From Bordetella parapertussis (GTDB taxonomy: Bacteria; Pseudomonadota; Gammaproteobacteria; Burkholderiales; SG8-41): DNA of 50,757 nucleotides. Position numbers and translations under genes: made by a program. The first letter of the stretch is position 1. Each line of letters begins with the position of its first letter. Positions 26,162 to 35,809 of the stretch are shown here, piece after piece. Below the pieces are notes generated by a model. It saw nothing but the letters and a program-made list of their open reading frames with translations. It made no database searches and was not told the DNA's origin. The stretch spans positions 1 to 50,757 of the forward strand of contig CAMATZ010000044.1 of assembly GCA_945861275.1 (NCBI GenBank), given 5' to 3'.

Positions 26162-27407
26162 TGCCCACGTCCTGAAGATACTGTTGGGCGATGTGCCTGT
26201 CGGCCACCTCACCGGCTTTCAGAACGGGAAGAGCCTCTTCGCCTTCGACGACAACTACATCGACCTGGGGCCCGGCCGGCCGACCCTGAGCCTGTCTTTC
26301 AACACACCGGGCAATGAAGAATCAACCGAGCGCAAGCTGCGGGAAATTTATTCAAGCCGGATGAAGCTGCCGCCTTTCTTCAGCAACCTGCTTCCCGAAG
26401 GCGTGCTGCGGGAATACATGGTCAAACGTCTGAAGATCCATCACGATCATGAATTCGACATTCTCATGTCGCTGGGCGCGAGCCTGCCCGGCGCGGTTCG
26501 TGCGCTTCCCGCGGATGAACTGCTGCAGACCGCCATCAACCACCCGCCGGGCGCCACGCACGCCGCCCCCGACGAGACACCGATCAAGTTCTCGCTGGGC
26601 GGATCACAGCTCAAGTTCTCGATGATCGAGCGCGGCGGGCGCTTCACGCTGGCCGACGGCAACGACGAATGGATCGTCAAACCGCCGCACCCGAGCCACC
26701 CTAACGTCCCGGCGAACGAGTACACGATGATGCGACTTGCGGCCGCTGCCGGAGTACAAACGCCTGAAGTTAAACTGGTGAAGCTCGATGACGTTGATCT
26801 GGGCGGGCTCACCGGCCTCTCGATTCCGCAATGGGAAACCTGGGCCTACGCGATCAAACGCTATGATCGCACCGCGGAAGGCCGCGTCCATGTCGAAGAC
26901 TTTGCGCAGGTGTTCAACGTCCATGCGGATCAGGAATACAAGGCGACCAATTACGATACCGTCGGTAGATTGATCTTCGATCTCTTTCCCCATCGCTTCG
27001 AGCAGATCGCGGAATTCGTCCGACGGCTGGTGGTCAACATCCTCATCGGCAACGGCGACGCCCATCTCAAGAACTGGTCGGTGATTTACAAAGACAAAGT
27101 CACGCCGCAGCTATCACCGGCATACGACCTGGTGTCAACGATTCACTATGTCCAGCACGACAATCTCGCGCTCAATCTGGGTGGAGAAAAGCGGTTTGAA
27201 TCCATTGATGAGTCACATTTCGACCGGCTCGCCCGTCGCATGGAAGCGCCACCGAAATTCGTGCTGGACGTCGTCAAGGAGACGGTGGCAACCGCAAGCA
27301 AAGCGTGGCCCGGAATAATCCGTGAAGCCGGTCTCCCGCAGAATATGCAGGATCGTCTGTACAGTTATTGGAGTAATCTTTCCAATCTATTGCGACTACG
27401 CCAATAG
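26154..27407 (+). CDS. hipA: HipA-like serine/threonine kinase toxin, module 2
   Basis: A 417-residue HipA-type kinase. The HipA_N-type region includes LSLSFNTPG and LPPFFSNLLPEG, followed by SLGGSQLKFSM (Gly-rich loop), WIVKPPHPSHPNVPANEY, the catalytic loop NGDAHLKNW at 300-308 and SPAYDLV at 322-328. All residues expected for kinase activity are there. This matches the common HipA branch more closely than module 1, so the two modules are not recent duplicates. Predicted to be neutralised by the overlapping HipB-like protein. Confidence 0.92.
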   Translation: MADAHVLKILLGDVPVGHLTGFQNGKSLFAFDDNYIDLGPGRPTLSLSFNTPGNEESTERKLREIYSSRMKLPPFFSNLLPEGVLREYMVKRLKIHHDHEFDILMSLGASLPGAVRALPADELLQTAINHPPGATHAAPDETPIKFSLGGSQLKFSMIERGGRFTLADGNDEWIVKPPHPSHPNVPANEYTMMRLAAAAGVQTPEVKLVKLDDVDLGGLTGLSIPQWETWAYAIKRYDRTAEGRVHVEDFAQVFNVHADQEYKATNYDTVGRLIFDLFPHRFEQIAEFVRRLVVNILIGNGDAHLKNWSVIYKDKVTPQLSPAYDLVSTIHYVQHDNLALNLGGEKRFESIDESHFDRLARRMEAPPKFVLDVVKETVATASKAWPGIIREAGLPQNMQDRLYSYWSNLSNLLRLRQ

Positions 27408-27746
27408 CAAAATGCTAAGGTCACCAGCTAACCCTGTACCGCCACTTATACCAAACGGCCCGACAGGGTATGTAAGAATGGTCTTGTCTAGTACGCGCGA
27501 AACGGTATGAATATTCAAAATAAACGCAATGTGAAAATATGGCTGGAAGCGATTTTTGCAGGGATGACAACAACTTGAACGACCCCGGCGTGAGTAAACA
27601 CACGCCCATGATGCAGCATCAAAGTGGGTTGTGATAAGAATCAAGCACTTACCTTCGTTTTATACGCATTTCATACTCAAGTGAGAGGCGTAGGGGTGGT
27701 ACGGGATGGGAACCCTCTGAGCATCAGATACACTTCGTAAATTGGC
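27408..27746. other. Non-coding junction between hipA module 2 and the helicase remnant
   Basis: No gene, RNA or insertion-sequence end can be supported in these 339 bp. Base composition is lower in GC than the flanks. It is probably the scar of the event that removed the rest of the helicase gene. Confidence 0.5.
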
Positions 27747-28640
27747 CTAGTAACGAGAAGAACCCGTGCCTACAAGTTTAAATACCTTACCTACACCAAC
27801 TTCATCCGCGATAAGGAGGCGCGGTCGATCTGCCCGAATGAGTTTTAGAACCGGCCTGTACTGATATGGGACAAATTTGACTCGGCCAGAGCGAAGCGAA
27901 TACAAATTGGCAGCCGACGGCGCCAGCAATTGCATGCTCGTCAGTGCAGAATGCATTTCATCGACTGTCAATCTCTTGCGACCGGAGCTCTCAACCTTTT
28001 GCGCCCGCAGCTGGCTCTCGTAATAAATGGCCAAGGCGCTATTTTGAAATACTCTATAACGACTTTCGCCGGCCTTGTTTTCTAGCACTTCAATTACGGG
28101 CATCACCGAAGCCGGGTTTGACCTTAGACAGACCAATTGACCAATAGCAAAAAGCGAATGCACATGACTGGGCGCGACAGGTTCCGGACCTATTGCCTTA
28201 GAACTTCCGGTCAACTGATTCAATGCTTGCACCTTGGCTGCCTCAATTTGATCTATCACCTCGACTGGCGCTTTGATCGCCTGCATTACTCGTCCTAAGG
28301 TGTCGGCATCACGAAAATATTCACTGGCTGGCAATTCGCTCGCGGGAAGGTGAGCCCATTTATTGCGTACCGTTTGCAGTTCTTTGATCCAACTCCGTGC
28401 CTCGCGAGGTAACGCTTGTGTATTAGAAAGCTCAAACCAGTTCTGGTCGAGCACGCGCAACAGCGCAGCAAAATCTAAGTCCGCGAGTTTGCCAAATCGT
28501 TTCTCCTGAGCAACGCGCTGTTGCTGGAACGAAAGGCGATCAACGACAAGCTTTTGCCACCACTGTGATTCCAACGCGGGAAGAGCGCTTGCGAGAAAGC
28601 GTTCCAGCTCTCGTGTTGCCACCTTGAATAGTTCATTCAC
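27747..28640 (-). pseudogene. 5' fragment of a HEPN/SNF2-type helicase gene
   Basis: A 297-codon reading. Residues 1-110 resemble the Swt1-type HEPN region found at the start of large defence-associated helicases (RNKWAHLP is the HEPN R-x4-6-H-like motif). Near the end comes KFVPYQYRPVLKLI followed by RLLIADEVGVGK, the Q motif and Walker A region of SNF2-type helicases. The reading then leaves the family and stops 12 codons later, so all motor motifs after motif I are missing. In intact form this would be a protein of around 1000 residues. Probably inactive; the HEPN part could in principle still be made. Confidence 0.7.
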
Positions 28641-28698
28641 CGTTGCGCCCTACCCCAATTCAGTGAGACATCATCACTTCCAACAAAGCATCGCGACG

Positions 28699-28989
28699 CT
28701 AACGGCGACGCATCTCAATACTATTCTGGCCGAGATTCTTCAGCAGTAACTGCTGGAGCTGTTCCAAAGTCTGGCAGCTCACTGATATTTTAACGGCAAG
28801 CAGTCCTTCTGCCAGCAACACATCTTGAAAGCCTTTTTTGATTGCAGCTTTTGTCTCGATGATGGCGCTAGGGGATTCGTCCAACGAAAATTCCAATTGA
28901 AGCTTTCCTTTGAGTAATTCCAGGGCGGTTAGGTATAGCGAATTGCATAATGGGCAACCTGAGTGCCCTTCACTAAATCGGAAATGCAA
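28699..28989 (-). CDS. Hypothetical protein with CxxC motif, doubtful
   Basis: A 96-residue reading with only a TTG start and no ribosome binding site. It has CPLC near the N-terminus and a mixed helix/strand pattern afterwards. I do not recognise it. It may be the rest of a larger gene belonging to the helicase remnant just downstream on the same strand. Confidence 0.3.
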   Translation of the reverse strand: MHFRFSEGHSGCPLCNSLYLTALELLKGKLQLEFSLDESPSAIIETKAAIKKGFQDVLLAEGLLAVKISVSCQTLEQLQQLLLKNLGQNSIEMRRR

Positions 28990-29183
28990 CTAATGAGGCC
29001 GTACACGTTCCCCTTACTAATCGCGGCGACGATTCTACGCTTGCCCGACGAGTAGCGGTGAAGCGAGCGCATTGATTCACTTTCAGGCTGTAGGACTTCC
29101 ATGTTTAGGCAATGCACCTTACGGCGATACGAACCGTATGGGCGTGAATAGCACAATCGAAACGGCCGCACCAAGCGGGTCGC

Positions 29184-29189
29184 TATAAT
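29184..29189 (+). promoter_or_regulatory. Candidate -10 box of mutS
   Basis: A perfect TATAAT ends 6 bp before the mutS ATG, so transcription would begin at about the A of the start codon. No ribosome binding site and no clear -35 box are seen, which fits a leaderless transcript. Confidence 0.45.
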
Positions 29190-29195
29190 GCCTCT

Positions 29196-31778
29196 ATGAA
29201 AGCCCCCGCCAGCGATTCCGCTGCCATCTCGCATACACCCATGATGCAGCAGTACCTGCGCATCAAGGCCGAGCATCCGGACAAGTTGTTGTTCTACCGG
29301 ATGGGCGATTTCTACGAGATGTTTTTTGCCGACGCCGAGCGCGCGGCGCGTCTGCTCGACATCACCCTCACCAGCCGCGGCGCCTCGGCGGGGGTGCCGA
29401 TCAAAATGGCGGGCGTGCCGTATCACGCAGCCGAACAATATCTGGCCAAGCTGGTGAAACTCGGCGAGTCGGTGGCGATTTGCGAGCAGATCGGCGACCC
29501 GGCGACTGCCAAAGGTCCGGTCGAGCGCAAGGTCACACGCGTGATCACGCCCGGCACGCTGACCGATGCCGCGCTGCTCGATGACAAACGCGACAACATT
29601 CTGCTGGCGCTGCACCGGGTGCGCGATACGCTCGGCATCGCGTGGCTGTCGCTCGCCTCCGGCCGCTTCGCCATTAGTGAAACCGCATGGAGCAATCTTG
29701 ACGCCGAGCTTGAGCGTCTGCGCCCGGCGGAAATTCTTGCGCCGGAGGGTTTGGATAATCTGCTCGGCGACAGGCTAAAAATTCCGCTGCGCCGCATAGC
29801 ACCGTGGCATTTTGATTTCGATGCCGCGCGGCGCAATTTGTGCCAGCAATTCGGCACCCATGATCTTTCGGGTTTTGGCGCGGAGCAAATGACCATCGCG
29901 GTGGGCGCCGCCAACGCTCTGCTCGATTACGTCAAATCCACGCAGGGGGCGGCGGTTGCGCACTTGCGCGCGCTCAACGTCGAGCAATCGAGCGCATGGG
30001 TGCGCATGGACCCGGCGACACGGCGCAATCTTGAACTCAGCGAAACCCTGCGCGGCGAACCCGCGCCGACACTGCTGTCTTTGCTCGACCAATGCGCCAC
30101 GGCGATGGGCAGCCGCCTGTTGCGCCATGCCCTGCATCACCCCTTGACCGACCGCGCTCTGCTGCGCGCCCGTCATGCCGCTATCGCTGAGCTCACGGCC
30201 GGCAGCGGCCATGAGCGTATCCACGCGGTGCTGCGCAGCTTTGTGGATGTGGAGCGCATCACCTCGCGGATCGCGCTCAAAACCGCGCGCCCGCGCGATC
30301 TGTCGGGCCTGCGCGATACTTTGCATCAATTGCCCGCGCTGTGCCTGCTCACATCCGGCGCCATCGGCGGGCGTCTCCACGCCATCACCCAACCACTGGC
30401 GCTGCGCGATGATCTTGCAGCCTTGCTTGCCACCGCGATACAACCCGAACCCTCAAGCGTATTGCGCGAAGGCGGCGTGATCGCCGATGGCTACGACAGC
30501 GATCTCGATGAACTGCGCGGCATTCAGATGAACTGCGGTGAATTTCTGCTGGCGCTGGAAATGCGCGAAAAGGCCCGCACCGGCATCAGCACGCTCAAGG
30601 TTGAATACAACCGTGTGCATGGTTTTTATATCGAAGTCACGCGTGCGCAAAGCGATAAAGTGCCTAACGATTACCGCCGCCGGCAAACGCTGAAGAACGC
30701 CGAGCGTTACATCACGCCGGAATTAAAAACCTTCGAGGACAAAGCGCTGTCGGCGCAGGAGCGCGCGCTGGCCCGCGAGAAACTGTTGTATGAGCAGTTG
30801 CTCGAGGCGCTGGCGCCGCATATTGCGCCCCTGCAACTGGCGGCAGCCGCACTGGCGGAACTCGACCTGCTGGCGACCTTTGCCGAACGCGCTGCGGCAC
30901 TCGACTGGAGCGCGCCGCAATTCACCGATGACGCCGTGATCGAAATCGACGGCGGCCGCCACCCGGTGGTGCAGTCGCAGGTCGATCAATTCATCGCCAA
31001 CGACACGCGGCTTGCGCCCGAGCGGCAGATGCTGTTGATCACCGGCCCCAACATGGGCGGCAAATCAACCTATATGCGGCAAGTCGCGATTATCGTGCTG
31101 CTGGCGCACTGCGGTTGTTTCGTGCCCGCAACGCAGGCGCGCATCGGCCCGGTGGATCAGATCTTCACACGCATCGGCGCCGCCGACGATCTGGCGGGCG
31201 GGCGCTCCACCTTTATGGTTGAGATGACGGAAGCGGCGTACATACTGCATCACGCCACGCCAAAGAGCCTGGTGTTGATGGATGAAATCGGCCGCGGCAC
31301 ATCGACCTACGACGGCCTCGCACTGGCGTGGGCGATCGCACGGCATCTGCTGGAAAAAAATCGCTGTTACACGCTGTTCGCGACGCACTATTTTGAGTTG
31401 ACCGAACTCGCTGTGCGCTTCAGGGAAGTCGCCAACGTGCATTTTGATGCGGTCGAGCACAAGGATCACATCGTTTTTCTGCACAGCGTTGAAGAAGGCC
31501 CCGCCAATCAAAGCTACGGCCTGCAGGTGGCGCAGCTGGCGGGCGTGCCGTCGAGTGTGATCCGCGCCGCGCGCCGCAATTTGCAGGCACTCGAAGAAAA
31601 AGGAGCCGCAGCCCATCCGCAGGGTGATTTGTTTTCCGCAGCCGGCGCTGCGCCGGAGCCCGAAGCGCCGGCAGAACACGCGGTGCTGGGCTTGCTGCGC
31701 GCGGTTGACCCTGATGCACTCACTCCGCGTGATGCATTGCAATTGTTGTATCAGCTGCGCAAACAATTGGATGCATAA
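29196..31778 (+). CDS. mutS: DNA mismatch repair protein MutS
   Basis: An 860-residue protein, full length for MutS. The mismatch-reading motif GDFYEMF lies near residue 44 (Phe-x-Glu). Connector, lever and clamp regions follow, then the ATPase: Walker [11 protein letters not shown], Walker [17 protein letters not shown] and the conserved [11 protein letters not shown]. The C-terminal dimerisation tail ([18 protein letters not shown]) is intact. It finds base mismatches and recruits MutL. The gene stands alone at the right edge of the accessory island. Confidence 0.98.
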   Translation: MKAPASDSAAISHTPMMQQYLRIKAEHPDKLLFYRMGDFYEMFFADAERAARLLDITLTSRGASAGVPIKMAGVPYHAAEQYLAKLVKLGESVAICEQIGDPATAKGPVERKVTRVITPGTLTDAALLDDKRDNILLALHRVRDTLGIAWLSLASGRFAISETAWSNLDAELERLRPAEILAPEGLDNLLGDRLKIPLRRIAPWHFDFDAARRNLCQQFGTHDLSGFGAEQMTIAVGAANALLDYVKSTQGAAVAHLRALNVEQSSAWVRMDPATRRNLELSETLRGEPAPTLLSLLDQCATAMGSRLLRHALHHPLTDRALLRARHAAIAELTAGSGHERIHAVLRSFVDVERITSRIALKTARPRDLSGLRDTLHQLPALCLLTSGAIGGRLHAITQPLALRDDLAALLATAIQPEPSSVLREGGVIADGYDSDLDELRGIQMNCGEFLLALEMREKARTGISTLKVEYNRVHGFYIEVTRAQSDKVPNDYRRRQTLKNAERYITPELKTFEDKALSAQERALAREKLLYEQLLEALAPHIAPLQLAAAALAELDLLATFAERAAALDWSAPQFTDDAVIEIDGGRHPVVQSQVDQFIANDTRLAPERQMLLITGPNMGGKSTYMRQVAIIVLLAHCGCFVPATQARIGPVDQIFTRIGAADDLAGGRSTFMVEMTEAAYILHHATPKSLVLMDEIGRGTSTYDGLALAWAIARHLLEKNRCYTLFATHYFELTELAVRFREVANVHFDAVEHKDHIVFLHSVEEGPANQSYGLQVAQLAGVPSSVIRAARRNLQALEEKGAAAHPQGDLFSAAGAAPEPEAPAEHAVLGLLRAVDPDALTPRDALQLLYQLRKQLDA

Positions 31779-31784
31779 AACACA

Positions 31785-31803
31785 TTTAAAAACAAATAGT
31801 TAC
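31785..31803 (+). repeat. AT-rich 19-bp intergenic repeat, copy 2
   Basis: Exact copy of the 19-mer at 1230-1248, here between mutS and the metallophosphoesterase gene, 28 bp before its start. Confidence 0.8.
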
Positions 31804-31831
31804 AATAACTCTATACTTTGACATTTTCGCC

Positions 31832-32737
31832 GTGCCGCCGCTAACACGATTGCTCGCCACGCTTTTTCTTGGGGTGGTTTGCGCCGCCTCTGCGGCGGCG
31901 CAAAGCGCCTTCACCTTCGCGGCCTTTGGCGATACGCCCTACACCGAAGAAGAAGAGTCGCGGCATATCGGCATGATCGCCGAGATCAATCGCGAAGCGC
32001 TCGCGTTTGTAATTCACGTGGGTGATTTTAAAAGCGGCTGGTCGCCTTGCACCGATGCGCTGTTCATGCAGCGCCGCGACGCGTTCGCGTTGCTGCACCA
32101 CCCGTTGATTTACACGCCCGGCGACAATGAATGGTCGGATTGCCATCGCGCGTTCGGCGCGGCCAGCGATCCGCTGGAGCGTCTGCAAAAATTACGCGGC
32201 CTGTTTTTTGCGGACGGCAACTCACTCGGCCAGCGCAAGATTACGTTGGCGCGGCAAAGCGCGGCGTATCCCGAAAACGCGCGCTGGCTGCATGAAGGAA
32301 TACTGTTCGCCACGCTGAATGTGCCGGGCGGCGACAACAATGCGCGCATGCCCGTGGAAATGGCGGCACGCAGTAAAGCAAATGAGGCGTGGGTTGCCGG
32401 CACCTTTGCGTCTGCGCGTACGCAGGGGCAGGATGCCGTGGTACTCGCGATGCAGGCCAACCCGTGGGCAAGCGGCGGCGCGGTGAAAACTCATTATGCC
32501 GGTCTGATGGCAGCGATCACGCGCGAAACACTGAACTTCAGGGGCGAAGTGCTGTTGATACACGGCGACACGCACCGCTTTCGTGTCGACCAGCCGTTGC
32601 TTGATACGCGATCGAAACAGGCGGTGCGCAACTTCACGCGCATTGAAGTGTTCGGCTATCCGTTCATGAACTGGGTACGGGTGCGGGTCAGCCGCGACAA
32701 CGGGAAGGTGAGTTTCTCGGTGACGCCGGGTGGGTGA
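31832..32737 (+). CDS. Exported calcineurin-like metallophosphoesterase
   Basis: A 301-residue protein with a signal peptide (LATLFLGVVCAASAAAQ). The metallophosphatase motifs are present in order: GDTPY, VGDFKSG, PGDNEW and HGDTHRF, which together bind two metal ions. Predicted to hydrolyse phosphate esters in the periplasm; the substrate is unknown. The start is GTG; no ATG fits the signal peptide. An exact copy of the AT-rich 19-bp repeat lies upstream. It is convergent with slyD, and a heptad-repeat hairpin fills the gap. Confidence 0.82.
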   Translation: MPPLTRLLATLFLGVVCAASAAAQSAFTFAAFGDTPYTEEEESRHIGMIAEINREALAFVIHVGDFKSGWSPCTDALFMQRRDAFALLHHPLIYTPGDNEWSDCHRAFGAASDPLERLQKLRGLFFADGNSLGQRKITLARQSAAYPENARWLHEGILFATLNVPGGDNNARMPVEMAARSKANEAWVAGTFASARTQGQDAVVLAMQANPWASGGAVKTHYAGLMAAITRETLNFRGEVLLIHGDTHRFRVDQPLLDTRSKQAVRNFTRIEVFGYPFMNWVRVRVSRDNGKVSFSVTPGG

Positions 32738-32760
32738 CGAGCAGGTAACGCGCTGTGTGC

Positions 32761-32856
32761 GTTTGGAGTTTAGCGTTAAGCGTTTGGAGTAACCCCGCCA
32801 TGATGGGCATGCCCGACTCCTGACTCCTGACTCCTAACTCCCAACGCCAAACGCTC
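32761..32856. repeat. Heptad-repeat inverted arms between metallophosphoesterase gene and slyD
   Basis: The left arm has 7-bp units GTTTGGA, GTTTAGC, GTTAAGC, GTTTGGA; the right arm has CGACTCC, TGACTCC (x2), TAACTCC, CAACGCC, AAACGCT, largely its reverse complement. The centre holds the palindrome GGGCATGCCC. The slyD stop codon (32855-32857) overlaps the right arm. Confidence 0.82.
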
Positions 32857-33334
32857 AGTGATGATGCCCATGCGCGCCATGCACATGCCCGTGCGACAAC
32901 TCCTCCTCGGTGGCCGCGCGCACCTCCGCCACGGTGCATTGAAAATTCAGCGTCTGCCCTGCCAGCGGATGATTGCCGTCCACCACCACTTTATCTTCGG
33001 CAATGTCGGTCACGGTGTAGACGACGGTTTCATCGGTTTTATCCGAGGGTCCCTCGAACTGCATGCCGACATTGATGGTGGCGGGAAATTTGTCGCGCGT
33101 CTCGACGCGCATGAGTTCGGCGTCGTATTCACCGAAGGCGTCAGGCGGGGTCAAACGCACCTGACAGATTTCACCCACGGCCTTGCCTTCCAGCGCCTGT
33201 TCCACTAGCGGAAATATCCCTCCATAGCCGCCGTGCAGATACACCAGCGGGTGCTGCGCCTTTTCAATCAAATTTCCGTCGGTGTCGTAAAGTTCGTACG
33301 CAAGCGATACCACTGTGTTATGCCCTATGTTCAT
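32855..33334 (-). CDS. slyD: SlyD-type FKBP peptidyl-prolyl isomerase
   Basis: A 159-residue protein with the FKBP domain split by the chaperone insert (about 70-125), as in SlyD. LVYLHGGYGGIFPLVEQAL and LTPPDAFGEYD are typical. The C-terminal HGHVHGAHGHHH tail should bind nickel or other metals. SlyD folds proteins and helps supply nickel for hydrogenases in E. coli. Its ATG overlaps the stop of the Prx gene by 4 bp (ATGA), so the two are co-translated. Confidence 0.93.
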   Translation of the reverse strand: MNIGHNTVVSLAYELYDTDGNLIEKAQHPLVYLHGGYGGIFPLVEQALEGKAVGEICQVRLTPPDAFGEYDAELMRVETRDKFPATINVGMQFEGPSDKTDETVVYTVTDIAEDKVVVDGNHPLAGQTLNFQCTVAEVRAATEEELSHGHVHGAHGHHH

Positions 33335-33822
33335 TTCTTCCTGTCCTTGACTTTCCGTTCACCCAATGCCTTCACCAGATCCAGCACGGCGTCGGCGTGG
33401 CCACGAGGGCTCACGCCATACAGCGCATGTCTGACCGTTCCCTTGCAGTCAATGATGAACGTCGAACGCTGTATGCACAGTATTGTGCGGCCATCGTAGG
33501 TTTTTTCCTGCAACACGCCGTAGCGCCTGCACACTTCGCCATCCGTATCCGACAGCAGTTGCACCGACAATCCATGCTTGTCGCGAAAATCACCGTGCGA
33601 CATGCAGTCATCCATGCTCACCCCCAGCACCACGGCTTTCTGTTTCGCGAATGCATCATCCAGGTCACTGAAATCGATGGCTTCGATGGTGCAGCCCGCT
33701 GTGTCATCGTGCGGATAAAAATACAAAACAATATTGTGGCTGCGGAAGCTCTCCAGCGTCACCACATTCATATCGGCATCCGGCAGTTCAAACGCCGGTG
33801 CGGTTTGTCCCGTCTGTAGCAT
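33331..33822 (-). CDS. BCP/PrxQ-type peroxiredoxin
   Basis: A 163-residue thioredoxin-fold peroxidase. The active site reads YPHDDTAGCT, which keeps the P-x3-T-x2-C motif with the peroxidatic Cys, though the usual Pro before Gly is Ala. No Cys five residues later (the usual PrxQ resolving Cys position holds D), but other cysteines follow at VSMDDC and GEVC. It reduces peroxides with thioredoxin or another thiol. Start MLQTGQTAPAF is taken as it begins the domain; a 27-residue N-terminal extension is possible. Confidence 0.88.
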   Translation of the reverse strand: MLQTGQTAPAFELPDADMNVVTLESFRSHNIVLYFYPHDDTAGCTIEAIDFSDLDDAFAKQKAVVLGVSMDDCMSHGDFRDKHGLSVQLLSDTDGEVCRRYGVLQEKTYDGRTILCIQRSTFIIDCKGTVRHALYGVSPRGHADAVLDLVKALGERKVKDRKK

Positions 33823-33939
33823 GCGGCCCCTGGCTGCCTCATGGATGACATTGTTTGGTAACAGGGTTCGATTGTAGCGGATTTCATATTGCATACTGCT
33901 CACGCAGCGGTGTTTGTTTCACCGTGACCACGTGGCGAC

Positions 33940-33945
33940 TATAAT
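33940..33945 (+). promoter_or_regulatory. Candidate -10 box of roxA
   Basis: A perfect TATAAT ends 7 bp before the ATG at 33953. The transcript would start at or next to the start codon; no ribosome binding site is seen. No clear -35 box. Confidence 0.45.
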
Positions 33946-33952
33946 CGCGCCT

Positions 33953-35080
33953 ATGGCACAAGGTTTGCTAGGCCGACTTACTCACGCGAAATTTTTGCAC
34001 CAGCATTGGCAGAAGCGGCCTTTGTTCGTGCGCGGCGCGATTCCCGATTGTGGCGCATGGCTGCAACCCGATGTCCTGTTTGAGTGGGCCGCACGCGACG
34101 ACGTTGAATCACGTCTGGTGACAAAAACGCGCGGCCGCTGGACCGTGCAACACGGCCCTTTTGCGTGGTCGCGGGCGCAATGGCGGCGCATGCCCGCGCG
34201 CGGCTGGACCTTGCTGGTGCAAGGCGTTGAGCAACACCACGCCGAAGCCGCCCGCCTGTTGCAGCGATTTTCATTTATTCCGCACGCACGTCTCGATGAT
34301 TTAATGGTGAGTTACGCGCCACCCGGCGGCGGCGTCGGGCCGCACTTTGACAGCTATGATGTTTTTTTGCTGCAGGGCGCAGGCACACGGCGCTGGCGCA
34401 TCAACACACAGGGCACGCAGCGGGATTCCGATCTGCTGGAGAACGCACCGCTGCGCATACTCAAGCGCTTTCACCCTACCCGGGAATGGATTAGCGAGCG
34501 CGGCGATCTGCTCTACCTGCCGCCACGTTGCGCGCACGAAGGCGTTGCCCTCGACGCGTGCATGACGTTATCGGTGGGCTTTCGCGCACCGCGCACGCAG
34601 GAACTGGCGACGCGCTTTCTGGAGTATTTGCAGGACGAACTGCAACTGCCCGGCATCTACCAGGATCGCGGCCTGCCGCTGCAACAACACCCGGCGCAAC
34701 TACCGCCCATGATGCTGGAAAAATTCTCGCGCCTGCTGAAACGCATACGCTGGAGTGATAGCGACGTGCGTCACTTTTGCGGGCGCTATCTGAGCGAACC
34801 CAAGGCGCAAACCGTGTTCCGCAGGCCGCGTCGCCCGGCGCCGTTGCCGGCATTCGCCAGGCGCGTCGCGGCCACGGGCGTGCGCCTGGCATTGCCGGCG
34901 CGCATGCTGTTCAGCGGACGGCATTTTTATATCAACGGTGAACACCACTGCTGCGACGGCCCTGACCGCGCGCAGTTGATGCGTCTGGCGGATCAACGCG
35001 AGACCGGCGCTTGCGCGCTGTCGGCCGCCACCCTGCGCCTGCTGCACGCCTGGTACTGTGCGGGATACCTCGAAATCTGA
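33953..35080 (+). CDS. roxA: Ribosomal oxygenase RoxA (L16 arginine hydroxylase)
   Basis: A 375-residue JmjC-type 2-oxoglutarate/Fe(II) oxygenase. The iron-binding HFD is in GPHFDSYDVFLLQGAG, and the third ligand His is in PRCAHEGVA. A winged-helix dimerisation region follows. E. coli YcfD/RoxA hydroxylates an arginine of ribosomal protein L16. The start MAQGLLGRL is chosen, as the reading upstream is not conserved and a TATAAT box lies just before. The next gene starts 6 bp after its stop, so they form an operon. Confidence 0.9.
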   Translation: MAQGLLGRLTHAKFLHQHWQKRPLFVRGAIPDCGAWLQPDVLFEWAARDDVESRLVTKTRGRWTVQHGPFAWSRAQWRRMPARGWTLLVQGVEQHHAEAARLLQRFSFIPHARLDDLMVSYAPPGGGVGPHFDSYDVFLLQGAGTRRWRINTQGTQRDSDLLENAPLRILKRFHPTREWISERGDLLYLPPRCAHEGVALDACMTLSVGFRAPRTQELATRFLEYLQDELQLPGIYQDRGLPLQQHPAQLPPMMLEKFSRLLKRIRWSDSDVRHFCGRYLSEPKAQTVFRRPRRPAPLPAFARRVAATGVRLALPARMLFSGRHFYINGEHHCCDGPDRAQLMRLADQRETGACALSAATLRLLHAWYCAGYLEI

Positions 35081-35086
35081 TGCATC

Positions 35087-35587
35087 ATGACAGCGGGACC
35101 AGCACTGCCCATCGCCGCCTACCGGCGCTTCGCGAGCTTCAAGGAATACGAAGCGCTGATCGATGCGCTGATCGAACAAACGCAAACCTTCATTCGCGTC
35201 TTTGAGCGCGCGCTGCCGGTGGCGTGGAACACCCCGGCGCGCAACACGCTGCTGCGGGAGTTTCTGCGGCGCAACCCCGCGAACCGTTTGTGGATGGTGG
35301 TGCACGAGACTGAAGGTATCGAGCGCCGGCTGCCGCGTCTGCTGGATCTGCAGCGCGATTTTGGGCACGCCTTCAAAATCCGGCAAACACCAAAAATGGC
35401 GCATCACCTCTACGACCCCTTCGTGATTTTTGACGCCAGCCACTATCTGCATCGATTTCACCACGCGCATATGCGGGCGGCGCAAGGCATCCACGATGTG
35501 GAAAGCGCGAGTCAATTGCTTGATCGCCATGCGGAATTATGGGAGGCGTCCGCGCCCGTCAGTCCGGCAGCGCCTGGCGGGTTCTAG
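35087..35587 (+). CDS. Uncharacterised protein, roxA partner (possibly DUF7931-like)
   Basis: A 166-residue cytosolic protein. It has the pattern IDALIEQTQTFIRVFERALP, a helical middle (LLREFLRRNPANRLWMVVHE) and a YDPFVIFDASHYLHRFHH stretch. From memory this resembles the DUF7931 domain often fused to GNAT acetyltransferases in gammaproteobacteria; this is not certain. No catalytic motif is evident. It starts 6 bp after roxA and is probably co-transcribed with it. Confidence 0.65.
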   Translation: MTAGPALPIAAYRRFASFKEYEALIDALIEQTQTFIRVFERALPVAWNTPARNTLLREFLRRNPANRLWMVVHETEGIERRLPRLLDLQRDFGHAFKIRQTPKMAHHLYDPFVIFDASHYLHRFHHAHMRAAQGIHDVESASQLLDRHAELWEASAPVSPAAPGGF

Positions 35588-35809
35588 TGCGAGCGGCGAA
35601 AAAATCCTTCAAAATCAGGGGAGATCGCTCGCCCCGCGCGAACGGCTGGTGGACAAGAAAACGTCCGCGAGTTAGAATTCGCGCCGCTTCAACCCACTGG
35701 CTCACTGGCTATGGGTCAGTAGCTTGAATGGCTGGACTTAAGCTGGCCTACAAAATAGTAAAGTGCTTCAATTTAATTAAAAACTTTTTCACCTTCGAAG
35801 GGAAATACC

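Noticed and set aside
27603-27617. A 14-base match (CCCATGATGCAGCA) between the junction and the mutS start
   Set aside because: A match of this length is expected by chance a few times in 50 kb; the flanks do not align.
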